Source of the DNA: Aureococcus anophagefferens
Lineage: Eukaryota > Sar > Pelagophyceae > Pelagomonadales > Pelagomonadaceae
Direction: 5' to 3'
NCBI RefSeq assembly: GCF_000186865.1
Contig: NW_008705598.1
Span: forward strand, 263,962 to 285,620
DNA length: 21,659 bases
Below are positions 7,757-15,825 of the stretch, piece by piece. Both the position numbers and the translations under genes were made by a program. How positions within the stretch are numbered: position 1 is the first letter of the stretch; every line of letters starts with the position of its first letter. The notes beneath the pieces were generated by a model, which was given only the letters and a program-made list of their open reading frames with translations, did not search any database and was not told the origin of the DNA.

Positions 7757-8679
7757 ATGAGCTCCCACTGCCGCAGAAAGCGCAGCCAACCCATGCGCTC
7801 GCCGTTCCACCTGCTCGTCGTCATGTCTACGCTCGCCCACAGCTTCGCGCCCGCACAACACCCGCCGCCGCGCCGCGCGGCGCCGCGCCGCGCCGTCGAG
7901 CCGACGCTCGGCGTCGACTTTGGCCTGCGGCGCACGGGCGTCTGCGTCGGCCGGGGCTACGCGTCGCGGCCGCTCGAGGTCGTGGAGAACTGCGGGAACC
8001 TGACGGCGCACGCGGCGGCGATCGTCGCGCTGGCCCTGCGCGAGGGCGCGACGGCGTTCGTCGTCGGCCTGCCGCTCGACCGCGACGGCTCCGAAACGGA
8101 GCAGAGCGGGGCAGGACAAGAGTGATTCAACGTCGCTTCAACGTGGGTGTTCCGCGCGCGCGCGTTTCGGAAAAAGCATCCACGCGTCGAGAGCGCTCCG
8201 AGAGATGATCGCTCGTCCAAAAATCAGCCGAAACGAGTGGAAAATGACCGAGAGAGGAGCCTTTGAAGTTGGGAATTTCGCACCCTTTTCCTGCCCAGGA
8301 GCAGAGCGGCCTGAGCCGCGCGTTCGCGGCGCGCCTCGCGGACGTCGCGGCGCTCCTCGTGCGCGACGCGACGTCCGTCGTGCTCTGGGACGAGCGCTTC
8401 AGCAGCCGCGAGGCCGAGGCGCTGCTGGCGTACTCGCCCGAGATGGCCGGCATGCTCGACGCCGTCGCCGCGGCCGCGATCCTCGACGATTTCTTCGCCG
8501 CGGAGACGCCCGCGGAGGCCGTGCGCGCGTCGCCGGCGGTGGTCGCGCGCGCGGCGGCCCGCGGCGCGCCGCCGCCGCCGCGGCCCCACCGGTCGCGCGC
8601 GCCGCCGGCCGCGCGCCGCGGGAAGGCGTCCCGGTTCATGAAGTACCTCGACGACGACGAGGCCGGCGCGGCGTCGTAA
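7757..8679 (+). CDS. YqgF/RuvX-type RNase H-fold nuclease, probably plastid-targeted, split by an introner
   Basis: Two exons, 7757-8098 and 8299-8679 if the element plus one duplication is removed. Family motifs: LGVDFGLRRTG (first acidic residue of the RNase H fold), FVVGLPLDRDGSETEQS, and VLWDERFSSREAEALL (DER box), so both halves are needed. Bacterial YqgF is a Holliday-junction-resolvase-like or pre-16S rRNA nuclease. The N-terminus (MRSPFHLLVVMSTLAHSFAP) looks like a heterokont bipartite plastid leader, a signal peptide followed by an ASAFAP-like motif; translation could start at 7757 or 7793. The C-terminal tail is basic and Ala/Pro-rich. Precise splicing restores SETEQSGLSRAF, but the implied 5' dinucleotide is GA, so the actual junction is uncertain. 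TAA ends the frame just before 8680. Confidence 0.8.
8107..8298 (+). mobile_element. Introner element, subfamily 1, copy B (192 bp)
   Basis: The left end, CGGGGCAGGACAAGAGTG, is a diverged version of the family repeat; the right end is CACCCTTTTCCTGCCCAG. The target duplication GAGCAGAG lies at 8099-8106 and 8299-8306. The sequence is in the same gene-sense orientation as copy A. Its length plus duplication is 200 bp, so if retained it would shift the frame and stop soon after. The left terminal repeat has more changes than copies A and C, suggesting an older insertion. Confidence 0.9.
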
Positions 8680-8723
8680 GGGGGGGAGCTTAGTGAGATG
8701 GGAGGAGCGGGGCGGCCGCGCGC

Positions 8724-10616
8724 CTAGGAGGACACCGCGGGGAAGACGACGCCGCGCGCCTCGCAGTGGGGCCAGGAGAAGTCCTCGTAGTAGTAGGACA
8801 TCTTGTAGTCCTCGAGGGACATGTGGTCGAAGATCTCGCCGTTCGTGAGGTAGGCGGGCGCGTAGTCGCCGGTCTCGACGTCGAGGACCATGGACTTGAA
8901 CGCCGTCAGGTCGTAGCCGTGGTGGCCCTTGCAGTCCGTCGTCGTGCTGTACTCGCAGTAGGACGTCATGGAGATGTCGCCGTAGGCCTTCCACTCCTTG
9001 GTCACGAAGGGGTCCGCGAGCATCTTGTAGTGCAGGAGGCGCTCCATGGTCGGGTGGATGGACCAGAAGGACACGTCCGCGGGCGACGCGGCCTCCATCT
9101 GCTCGCCCGGGTACCACGACATCTGGCAGAAGGCCGTCACGAAGGCCTCGTAGTCCTCGACCTGCAGATCGTCCAACCAGGCGTACGTGATGTCGCTGAG
9201 GCCCGTGCGGTAGAAGTTCTCCGCGTAGTAGAGCAGCTTCGCGACGATCGCGGCCGCGAAGTCGTCCTCGCCCGCCGCGCCCTTGCACACGAGGTGGCAC
9301 TGGTCCTGGGGCGTGTCGTCGGAGCAGTACGTCGGCGACTCGAAGAGGCCGTCGCGCCAGAAATTTTTCGTAATACCCACCTGCATCAACGCGAGCGACT
9401 TGAGGCCCTCGGCGTCGAGCATGGGGAACTGCGCGCTTAAATCGCCGCAGTGCGTGAAGCCGCCGATGAAGTAGTGGATGGGCCCGTGGGGCGCGTAGCC
9501 CGCCGTCCAGACGTAGTCGAACCAGTTGTCGTAGGAGAAGGTCAGGTTGTAGTGGGCCTCGCAGGACGGCCACGTGTCCAGCGAGAACGTCGTGTCGCAG
9601 AACTCGTGGTTCCGAGTGAGGTACGGGTCCTTGTTCACGTTCCAGGGCGCGCGCAGGTACCCGTAGGGGTTGTGCGTCGTCGCGTTGCGGTCCCGCGTGA
9701 CCTTCTGGTAGGCGAAGCGGCCTTTCGTGACCGTGTGGCGGTCGTCGTGCGTCGCGTTGCCGTACCAGTCGTCCGTCCAGAGCTTCGAGCTCCACAGATC
9801 CGCGGTGTTGCCGCCGCCGCCGCGGACGCGCGCGATGTCCTCCGTGTAGTCCCAGAACGGCAAGGCCAGGCTGGCGTCGACGGCCTGGAGCGCGAGCTCG
9901 AGCTCGTTGGTCACGGCGACGTGCTGCGTCAAGAAGCCCATGCCGTCGTGCATCGTGTCGATGTCGCGGCGCGCCGCGCGGTCCAAGTGCGTCTCCGTGA
10001 AGTAGTCGAGGGACCGGTAGTTGATGCCGTACGACTCTAAACCCGTGGCCGTGTCGACGGTCATGAGCGTCTTGAAGGCGTCGAAAAGCTTCTCGCGCTC
10101 CGCGGTTCTTAAAGCAAAAATGTTGCGCCGGACGTACTTGCACTCGACCGTCGTCGTCTCCTCGACGGCGTTCCCGCCCTGCTGGGACGGGTCGTCGGGC
10201 GACGCGTCGAGCCGCGCCGTGACGGCGTAGGTGCCGAGGCTCGCGAAGACGTAGGTCGCGCTGTGGCCCGCGATCGCGACGGCGTCCTCCGCGGCGCCGC
10301 TCGACTTTGCTATCGTCCAGCCGTAGGACCGCGACGGGTCCTCGGCGACGTTGCCCATCTTGAGGGTCGTCGCCCGGTGGGGCTCGACGAGGCGCCCGTA
10401 GGTCACGGACGGGTACATGGCCGCCGGGTGGCCCCGCGTAGCCGTGTACTCGTTGCTCACCTCGATGCCCAGGGGGCTCGACGCGCTCGAGAGCAGGGCG
10501 CTACCGCCGAGCGGCGCCTGGCTCCGCGACGCGACGAGGAACGCGCCGGGGATGGCGACGAGGAGGCTCAGCCCCGCCACGCGGGCCATCGTCGACCGGG
10601 CCTGCGTCTCACCCAT
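8724..10616 (-). CDS. Tyrosinase-like dicopper protein
   Basis: An uninterrupted 630-residue frame. A hydrophobic N-terminal segment (VAGLSLLVAIPGAFLVA) indicates a signal peptide or anchor; a second ATG at 10589 would start just before it. CuA-site features: YFTETHLD, TMHDGMGFLTQH, a Glu-rich NELELALQAV, and PFWDYTED. CuB-site features: APHGPIHYFIGG, and FWSIHPTMERLLHY containing the third His. These are the copper-ligand contexts of the tyrosinase/hemocyanin family, which oxidise phenols. Several NxT/S sites and paired cysteines (CEAH, CSDD, CHLVC) fit an extracytoplasmic protein. It has no introns and no introner. It converges on the YqgF gene (44 bp between stops) and is divergent from the membrane-protein gene at 10744. 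Confidence 0.85.
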   Translation of the reverse strand: MGETQARSTMARVAGLSLLVAIPGAFLVASRSQAPLGGSALLSSASSPLGIEVSNEYTATRGHPAAMYPSVTYGRLVEPHRATTLKMGNVAEDPSRSYGWTIAKSSGAAEDAVAIAGHSATYVFASLGTYAVTARLDASPDDPSQQGGNAVEETTTVECKYVRRNIFALRTAEREKLFDAFKTLMTVDTATGLESYGINYRSLDYFTETHLDRAARRDIDTMHDGMGFLTQHVAVTNELELALQAVDASLALPFWDYTEDIARVRGGGGNTADLWSSKLWTDDWYGNATHDDRHTVTKGRFAYQKVTRDRNATTHNPYGYLRAPWNVNKDPYLTRNHEFCDTTFSLDTWPSCEAHYNLTFSYDNWFDYVWTAGYAPHGPIHYFIGGFTHCGDLSAQFPMLDAEGLKSLALMQVGITKNFWRDGLFESPTYCSDDTPQDQCHLVCKGAAGEDDFAAAIVAKLLYYAENFYRTGLSDITYAWLDDLQVEDYEAFVTAFCQMSWYPGEQMEAASPADVSFWSIHPTMERLLHYKMLADPFVTKEWKAYGDISMTSYCEYSTTTDCKGHHGYDLTAFKSMVLDVETGDYAPAYLTNGEIFDHMSLEDYKMSYYYEDFSWPHCEARGVVFPAVSS

Positions 10617-10743
10617 CGTCGCGCCGGGCTGCCTCGACCGACGACGCCCGCGAAATCCTTGCTCGTATCTTCATCGTCCACCTTGCCGCCGGGGCTGCCC
10701 CGCTCCTTGCCGTCGTGTTCGTCCGCCGGCGGCGCCCGGCGCC

Positions 10744-11858
10744 ATGGCGTCGGACGCGCGCGGCGCCGTCGGCGACTGGCTGGACCGCGTGACCGACGGC
10801 GCCATGGTCAACGTCTGCCTCACCTGGGCCGCGGGCTTCGGCCTCTTCGTCGCGAGCTTCAGCGCCGCGGCGGCCTACCCGGCGCCGCTCTTCGAGCTCG
10901 AGGTGCGCCTCGTGCGGCGCCTCGCCAAGGTCATCAAGCTCCTCGTCCTCGCGCTCGAGCTGCTGGCGCTGCCCAGCGTCCTGTGACGATTTTCGAGAGA
11001 TTTTGACCGGGAAAACGAAGAGAAATCGAAGCCGTCGTGCTTGGTAGGCGCTGCCCCTGGTCTACGTGAGCGCCTTCAAGGAGAACCCGGCGGGGAGCCA
11101 GGACGCGACGATCGTCGCGCGGGACCTCAGCTGGAACTTTTGGTACCCGCGGTGCGTGAGCCAGATCGTGCTCCACGCCTTCTTGGGGCCGCACGTGAAG
11201 ACGCACCACGCGCTGCGCTGGGCCTACCTCGCGGCCCTCGTCGGCTTCGTCGCGCTCGACTCCGTCGCGGCCGTCGCGCTGCAGGGCGTGCGGACGTGCG
11301 TCGCGAACCGGCGCTGCCGGAACCCGGACGGCTACGACTCCGCGGGCGTCGACCTGCTCGTCGCGCGCGAGCTCCTCGCGCTCGTCTGGGCCGAACTCAA
11401 ATCTTCAACCCGACTTCAATGTGAGCGTATTTGACAGTTTCGACGCAGACTTTTCGGCCTCGCTTCGAGAACTCGACGAGAGCACTAGATTCGTCCAAAA
11501 ATTAGCCGAATCGACTTAGATTTGACCGAGCTAGAGAATTCTGAAGTTTGGTCAGGACCACCCAAACCAGCGGTTGAATTCGGCACAGGCGCTCGTCGCC
11601 GAGACGTGGCTCCTGCTCTGCCTCGGCTACGTCATGGCGTCGCTCGGCTTCTGCCGGAACCGCTTCGACTTCCGCGTGCTCGGGAAGAAGTACGACCGCG
11701 GCGCGGTGCTCCGCGCGGAGATGACGCGCTGCGGCCTGCTGCCCGTCGACGACCCGCAGGTCCATCGGCCCCTCTTCGGCCTCCACAGCCGCGCGCCGGG
11801 CGCCGGGCCCGCGGCGCCGCGCGCCGCGGCGAACAAGGTCGCGCCCGCGCCGTCCTAA
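10744..11858 (+). CDS. Multi-pass membrane protein of unknown function, three exons with two introner-type introns
   Basis: Exons 10744-10965, 11048-11377 and 11589-11858 give 273 residues in one frame. Four hydrophobic helices are visible: VNVCLTWAAGFGLFVASFSA, IKLLVLALELLALPLVYVSA (formed only after splicing), AYLAALVGFVALDSVAAVAL, and ELLALVAETWLLLCLGYVMA (also formed only after splicing). A conserved-looking loop has WNFWYPRCVSQIVLHAFLGP, and CVANRRCRNPDGYDS sits between helices 3 and 4. I do not recognise the family. Both intron sites lie inside transmembrane helices, and both joins follow the GC-AG rule seen elsewhere in the window. The gene ends 13 bp before the convergent FERM-hydrolase gene. 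Confidence 0.75.
10966..11047 (+). mobile_element. Short introner-like GC-AG intron (82 bp) with target duplication
   Basis: The left gcgctgccc (10966-10974) is repeated at 11048-11056, directly after the intron. The intron would run from the GC at 10966 to the AG at 11046-11047. Joining gives ...LELLALPLVYVS... with no frame change, while retention stops at once (tga at 10983). The interior (acgattttcgagagatttt ... atcgaagccgtcgtg) has only faint inverted-repeat similarity at its ends and a short match (ttcgaga) to the longer introners. It may be an internally deleted or distinct small family. Confidence 0.65.
11386..11588 (+). mobile_element. Introner element, subfamily 2, copy D (203 bp)
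   Basis: Ends CTGGGCCGAACTCAAATC and (reverse complement) CTGTGCCGAATTCAACC form imperfect terminal inverted repeats. The 8-bp duplication GCGCTCGT is at 11378-11385 and 11589-11596. The intron would be 11378-11588, GC-AG, phase 0, giving LLALVAETWLLL. The sequence is ~80% alike to copy E, and its centre (CGTCCAAAAATTAGCCGAA) resembles subfamily 1. Confidence 0.9.
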
Positions 11859-11871
11859 GGCCGCCCGTCGT

Positions 11872-14800
11872 TTAAAAAGGCGCGACCCCCCGGTCAGTTG
11901 GGCGCGGGCGCGTCGGCGTGGTGGTCGCTCTCGAGCCTGCGCGGGGCGCCTCCGACGCGGGCGGCGCGGACGAGACGCGGGCGCCGCGCGAGTAGGCGAG
12001 GCCGTTGACCTTGACGAGGCGGTGGTCGTGGCGGACCCAGGGGACGGACCTGCGCGGCGCGGCGTCGGCGCGGGGGGGGCTCGAGAAACCGGGGACCCGG
12101 CGCGACGCGCTCGAGGGCGAAGTTCCTGGCGAAGTCGGCGTCGGGCGTGATGCGCATGTGCTTGCAGAGGAACTTGCCGACGAAGTCGAGCGTGCGCTTC
12201 GACCGCGGCGACGAGTGCGTGCCCTCGACCATGGCGAGCACGCGGGGCCTGGGCAGCAAAAGGGTGATTCAACGTCGCTTCAATGTGAGTGTTCCGCGCG
12301 CGCGCGTTCCGGAAAAAAGCATACACGCTTCGAGACCGTTCCGAGAGATGATCGCTCGTCCAAAAATCAGCCGAAACGAGTGGAAAACGGCCGAGATAGG
12401 AGCCTTTGAAGTTGGGAATTTTGCTCTCTTTTGCTGCCCTGCGCGGGGCCCTCCGTAGCTCCGCACGAGCGCCTCCATGTGGGAGATGCCCACGAGGGAG
12501 TCGTCCTCGGCGTGGAGGAAGAGCGCGGGCGTCGCGCAGTCGCCGACGTGGTCGATGGGCTTGAGGTCCGAGATGTTGAACTTCGCCGTCTCGAGGATCG
12601 TCGTCTCGAGGAAGTGGAGCACGGCCTGCGTGACGACCCAGGGCGTCGAGAAGCCGCCGATGAGGCGCGTCGACGCCAGGTCCACGGCGAGCTGGTGGAT
12701 GTCGCTGTAGGGGCTGTCGAGGACGACGGCGTCGAGCGGCTCGACGTCGACGCGCGCCGCCGCGTCGCCGCCGCGCGGCGCGGGCGCCTTGCTCGGCGTC
12801 GGCGGTGCCGGCGACTCCGGCGGCGGCGCCTCGCCGACGACGGCGGCGGCGAGCTGGTCGCTCAGCGTGCGCCGCGGCGCGCCCCGCGCGTCCGGCGCGG
12901 CCGCGGAATCTTTCCGCTTCTTCAGCAGCGACGACGCGCCCGCGCCGCGGCCGCGCGTGAGCTTCTCCATGTGCGTCGTGTCGCCCGACGCCGCGAGATA
13001 GAAGATGATGGACGCCGCGCCCATGGAGCAGCCCCAGGCGCCGAGGGACGACACCGTGCCCAGGCGCCTTACATAGCGCGCGACGACGTGCAGATCCCGC
13101 GACTCGCGCCACCCGAGCGACACGTAGGTCCCGTCGCTCAGGCCCGAGCCCGCGCAGTCGAAGGAGAAGAACGTGCAGCCCAGCGACAGCACCAAACTCA
13201 CGTAGTGGAGCGCCTGGACGCGCGCGGCGGAGTTCGCGTGCATGAAAATCACGCACGGCCGTTTCGCGCCGCCGTCGCCGTAGGCCTCCGGCACCCAGTG
13301 CGAGCAGCGCAGCTCCTCGCCGCGCACGTTCCGGAGGCGCACGTCGCGGCGGTGGAAGCGGCCCGCGCCGTCGACGGCGAAGGACGTGGGCCCCAACCGC
13401 CGCTCGTCGTAGACGGAGCGCGGCGGACGAATGATCGCGAAGACCAAAGAATCGTAGAGATTGTTCAGGTACGTGCCGACGCTCTTCTGGGGCGGCCGCC
13501 CGGCGAGCTCCGTCGCCGCCGCCGGCGCGGCGGGCTTCTCGCTGTTCTCGTCGCCGCCGTCGCGCTCCGGCGGCGGCGGCGTCGACGACCGCTCCAAGTC
13601 TCGGTCCGCGCCCTCGTCCGTGCCCGCGCAGCGCGCGGTGTCCACGGCCGGCGGCGCCGGCGGGGCCTCCGGCGGCGGCGCCTCGCCGTCGGCCGGCGGC
13701 TTCGGCGGCGCGGACGGCAGCGCGGGCCGCACGTACTTGTGCGAAGGCGGGTCCTCGGCCCAGTCGAGCCTGCGCCGGACTCAAATCTTCAACCCGACGT
13801 CAATACGCGCGTAATTGAACGCCGTACTCTTCTGCCGTGCTTCGAGAACTCGACGGGAGCGATCGATTCGTCCAAACATCAGCCGAATCGACGTCGATGT
13901 GACCGAGCTCGAGAGTTCCGAAGTTTGGTCGGGATCACCCAGCTCGCTGTTTGATTCCGGCGCAGCGTCGAGCGTGCCGTAGTCGTCGAGCAGCGCGCAG
14001 CAGTCGCGCGCGGCGTCGCGGCCCTGGAGCCGGAAGACGCAGCGCACGCGCGCCGCGTCGTCGCCCTCGCTCGGCGGGGCCCACTCGAAGACGAGCTCGG
14101 ACGCGCCCTTGCCGTCGTCGCCGTCGCCGTCCGTGCAGGGCCGCGGCACCCAGCGCGCGATGCGCCGCGCGGCTAAGACGCCGAGCGTGCGCAGCCGGTC
14201 CGTGGACAGCACGCGGACGCCGTCGCGGCCGACGCAGACGACGCACTTGTCCCGCGGGCCCCGCTTCTTGCCGCCGGGCGCCGCGTCGCCCAATTTTGGG
14301 CTCAAGACGTAGCCCGAGAACGCGACGGTGCCGAAGGAGTCCCAGGTCTCGACGATTGCCAAATAGTCCGACGCCGCCGACGCGTGGGGGTCGTTGAGGC
14401 GGAAGCCGAGCTCCACGAGCACGTCCAATTCCCACTCGCCCGACTCGCGGCTCTTCAACACGCGCTCGGGTAATAAGCTCCCCAACTTGGACCGCACCAA
14501 AGACACGGACGGCGTGAGCCGCGGCCGCGGCGACTCGCCGACGTCCAGCGGCGGCGCGCCCGCCGTGCCGTCGCGCGCGAGGCTCAGCGGCGGCGCCGCG
14601 GACGCGCGTGCCTCCGCCGCCTGCTCGTAGCGCGCGTCCGTGCCGCCGCCGCCCGCCGCCGCGGGCGCCGCGTCGGGCCGCCGCGAGAGCATCAAACCGC
14701 TGAGCTGCACGGCGGCGACCAGGGCCGCGTCCTCGAGCGGGCAGGGCCAGAGGTCCATCATGACGCACGCGCGCGCCTGCACGTAGGCCAGCCGCGTAAT

Positions 14801-15719
14801 CCCGCCGTCGTCGGCCGCCGCGGACATGACGCAGCGCCGCAGCTCGTCGGTCCAGAGCCGCACGAGCAGGACGAGCCTTCCGGGCGCCTTGCCCTGGCGC
14901 GCGCAGGCCGCCGCGTTCGGGAACCGCGCGCGCCACGTCCGCGCGAGCGGCGGAGCCGTCGGCAAGCGGCGACGCGTCGACGACGCCCTCGGCCGTCGCC
15001 GCGTGGAAGGCGAGGTAGCGCGTCATCGCGGGGGCGATGTTCAGCGCCAGCGCCGCGGCCTCGAGGGCGTCGCCCACGGAGAAGTCGCTCCGGGACCGCA
15101 AGCAGGTCTTCGCGCCGTCGAGGAGGTAAAACGCGCGCGGCAAATCCGCGGAACGCGACCGCGCGTCGGCCGCGGCGGGCTCCGGCGCCCGGCGGCGCGG
15201 CGTCGCCCCGTTGGAGCTGCCCATGGCGCCCAGGGCGCTCCAGCGGCCGACGAGCGACGTGCCCTCGACGGCCGCGGCCGCGGGCCGCGGCGACGGCGCC
15301 GGCGACTGCTCGGGCGGCGGCGGCGGCGGCGGCGGCGCGTCGGCGTCGTCGCCGGCGGACTCGTCGTAGAGCTTCGTGATCTCCTTGGCGGGCACGCCGC
15401 GCAGGAACCGCGTCACCTGCGCGCGGGGGGGGGGGCGGCGTGCGGGGCCGGCCGCGCGGCGGCGCGACGCGGGCCGACGCGCGGCCCCGAGGCGCGGCGA
15501 CCGCGGCTCGAAGGTGCCGCCGGGCGTGTTCTCGCCGGCGCCCGCCTGCTCCGCCCGCTCGTAGGCCTCGGGGAAGCTCAGCGGCCTGGGCGGGTCCACG
15601 GCCCCGGGCTGCGGCGGGTCCTCGTCGGGCGACGCGCGGGCCTTGCGGTACTTCTTGTGGAGGGACAGGAGCCGCTCCGGCGTCTTCGGGAGCGACCGGT
15701 TCGGCGCCTCGCCCGACAT
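11872..15719 (-). CDS. FERM domain joined to alpha/beta hydrolase, three exons with two introners
   Basis: Exons 15719-13974, 13769-12450 and 12248-11872 (or stop at 11894). After a Pro/Ala-rich start come FERM-like lobes: F1 (FYLLDGAK, FSVGDALEAAALALNI, LVLLVRLW), F2 (YVQARACVMMDLWPCPLEDA, AAVQLSGLM), F3 (DYLAIVETWDSFGTVAFSGY, ALLDDYGTLD). A Pro-rich linker leads to an alpha/beta hydrolase: SVYDERRLGP, CVIFMHANSAAR, SFDCAGSGLSDGTYVSLG, WGCSMGA (nucleophile Ser), VVLDSPYSD, LFLHAEDDSLV (acid), and EGTHSSPR (catalytic His, in exon 3). FERM domains usually bind membranes or tails of receptors, so this could be a membrane-targeted esterase or lipase. There are frame breaks of one base at ~14945-14962 and at a G8 run (12072-12079). 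A frame shift at the latter opens a longer tail (PWVRHDHRLVKVNGLAYSRG) ending at 11872. Confidence 0.7.
12249..12441 (+). mobile_element. Introner element, subfamily 1, copy C (193 bp), antisense to its gene
   Basis: The left end is CTGGGCAGCAAAAGGGTG. The right end, read outward, is CAGGGCAGCAAAAGAGAG. The duplication CGCGGGGC is at 12241-12248 and 12442-12449 (GCCCCGCG in gene sense). The element is inserted in the opposite orientation to copies A and B relative to its gene, yet exact removal still yields a GC-AG intron (12449-12249) and restores GGPRVLAMVEGTHSS. The interior is the closest match to copy A. Confidence 0.92.
13770..13965 (+). mobile_element. Introner element, subfamily 2, copy E (196 bp), antisense to its gene
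   Basis: The terminal repeats are CTGCGCCGGACTCAAATC and, on the other side read outward, CTGCGCCGGAATCAAAC. The duplication is AGTCGAGC (13762-13769) versus CGTCGAGC (13966-13973), a 7/8 match, so one base has changed since insertion. The intron would be 13973-13770 (204 bp), GC-AG in gene sense, phase 2, joining YGTLD to WAEDPP. It is shared end to end with copy D. Confidence 0.88.
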
Positions 15720-15825
15720 GGCCGGCCGCCGGGCGCCCGAATAGGGCTTTGCGGTTTGTCCACGCCAACCGAGCTCGAGAGGCCGGCTGCGGCGGCAGGC
15801 GACGGAGAGGCGCGGCTTGCGGCAA
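15720..15825. promoter_or_regulatory. Short divergent intergenic region between the FERM-hydrolase and ubiquitin-like genes
   Basis: Only 106 bp separate the two start codons. This implies overlapping or shared promoters. No TATA box or other recognisable element was seen. Confidence 0.35.

Noticed and set aside
8224..10143. 639-residue minus-strand open frame
   Set aside because: Shifted-frame shadow of the tyrosinase-like gene running into YqgF antisense.
3689..13965. Ordinary spliceosomal introns or random repeats
   Set aside because: The inverted ends, distinct 8-bp duplications and near-identical sequence across unrelated genes identify a mobile element.
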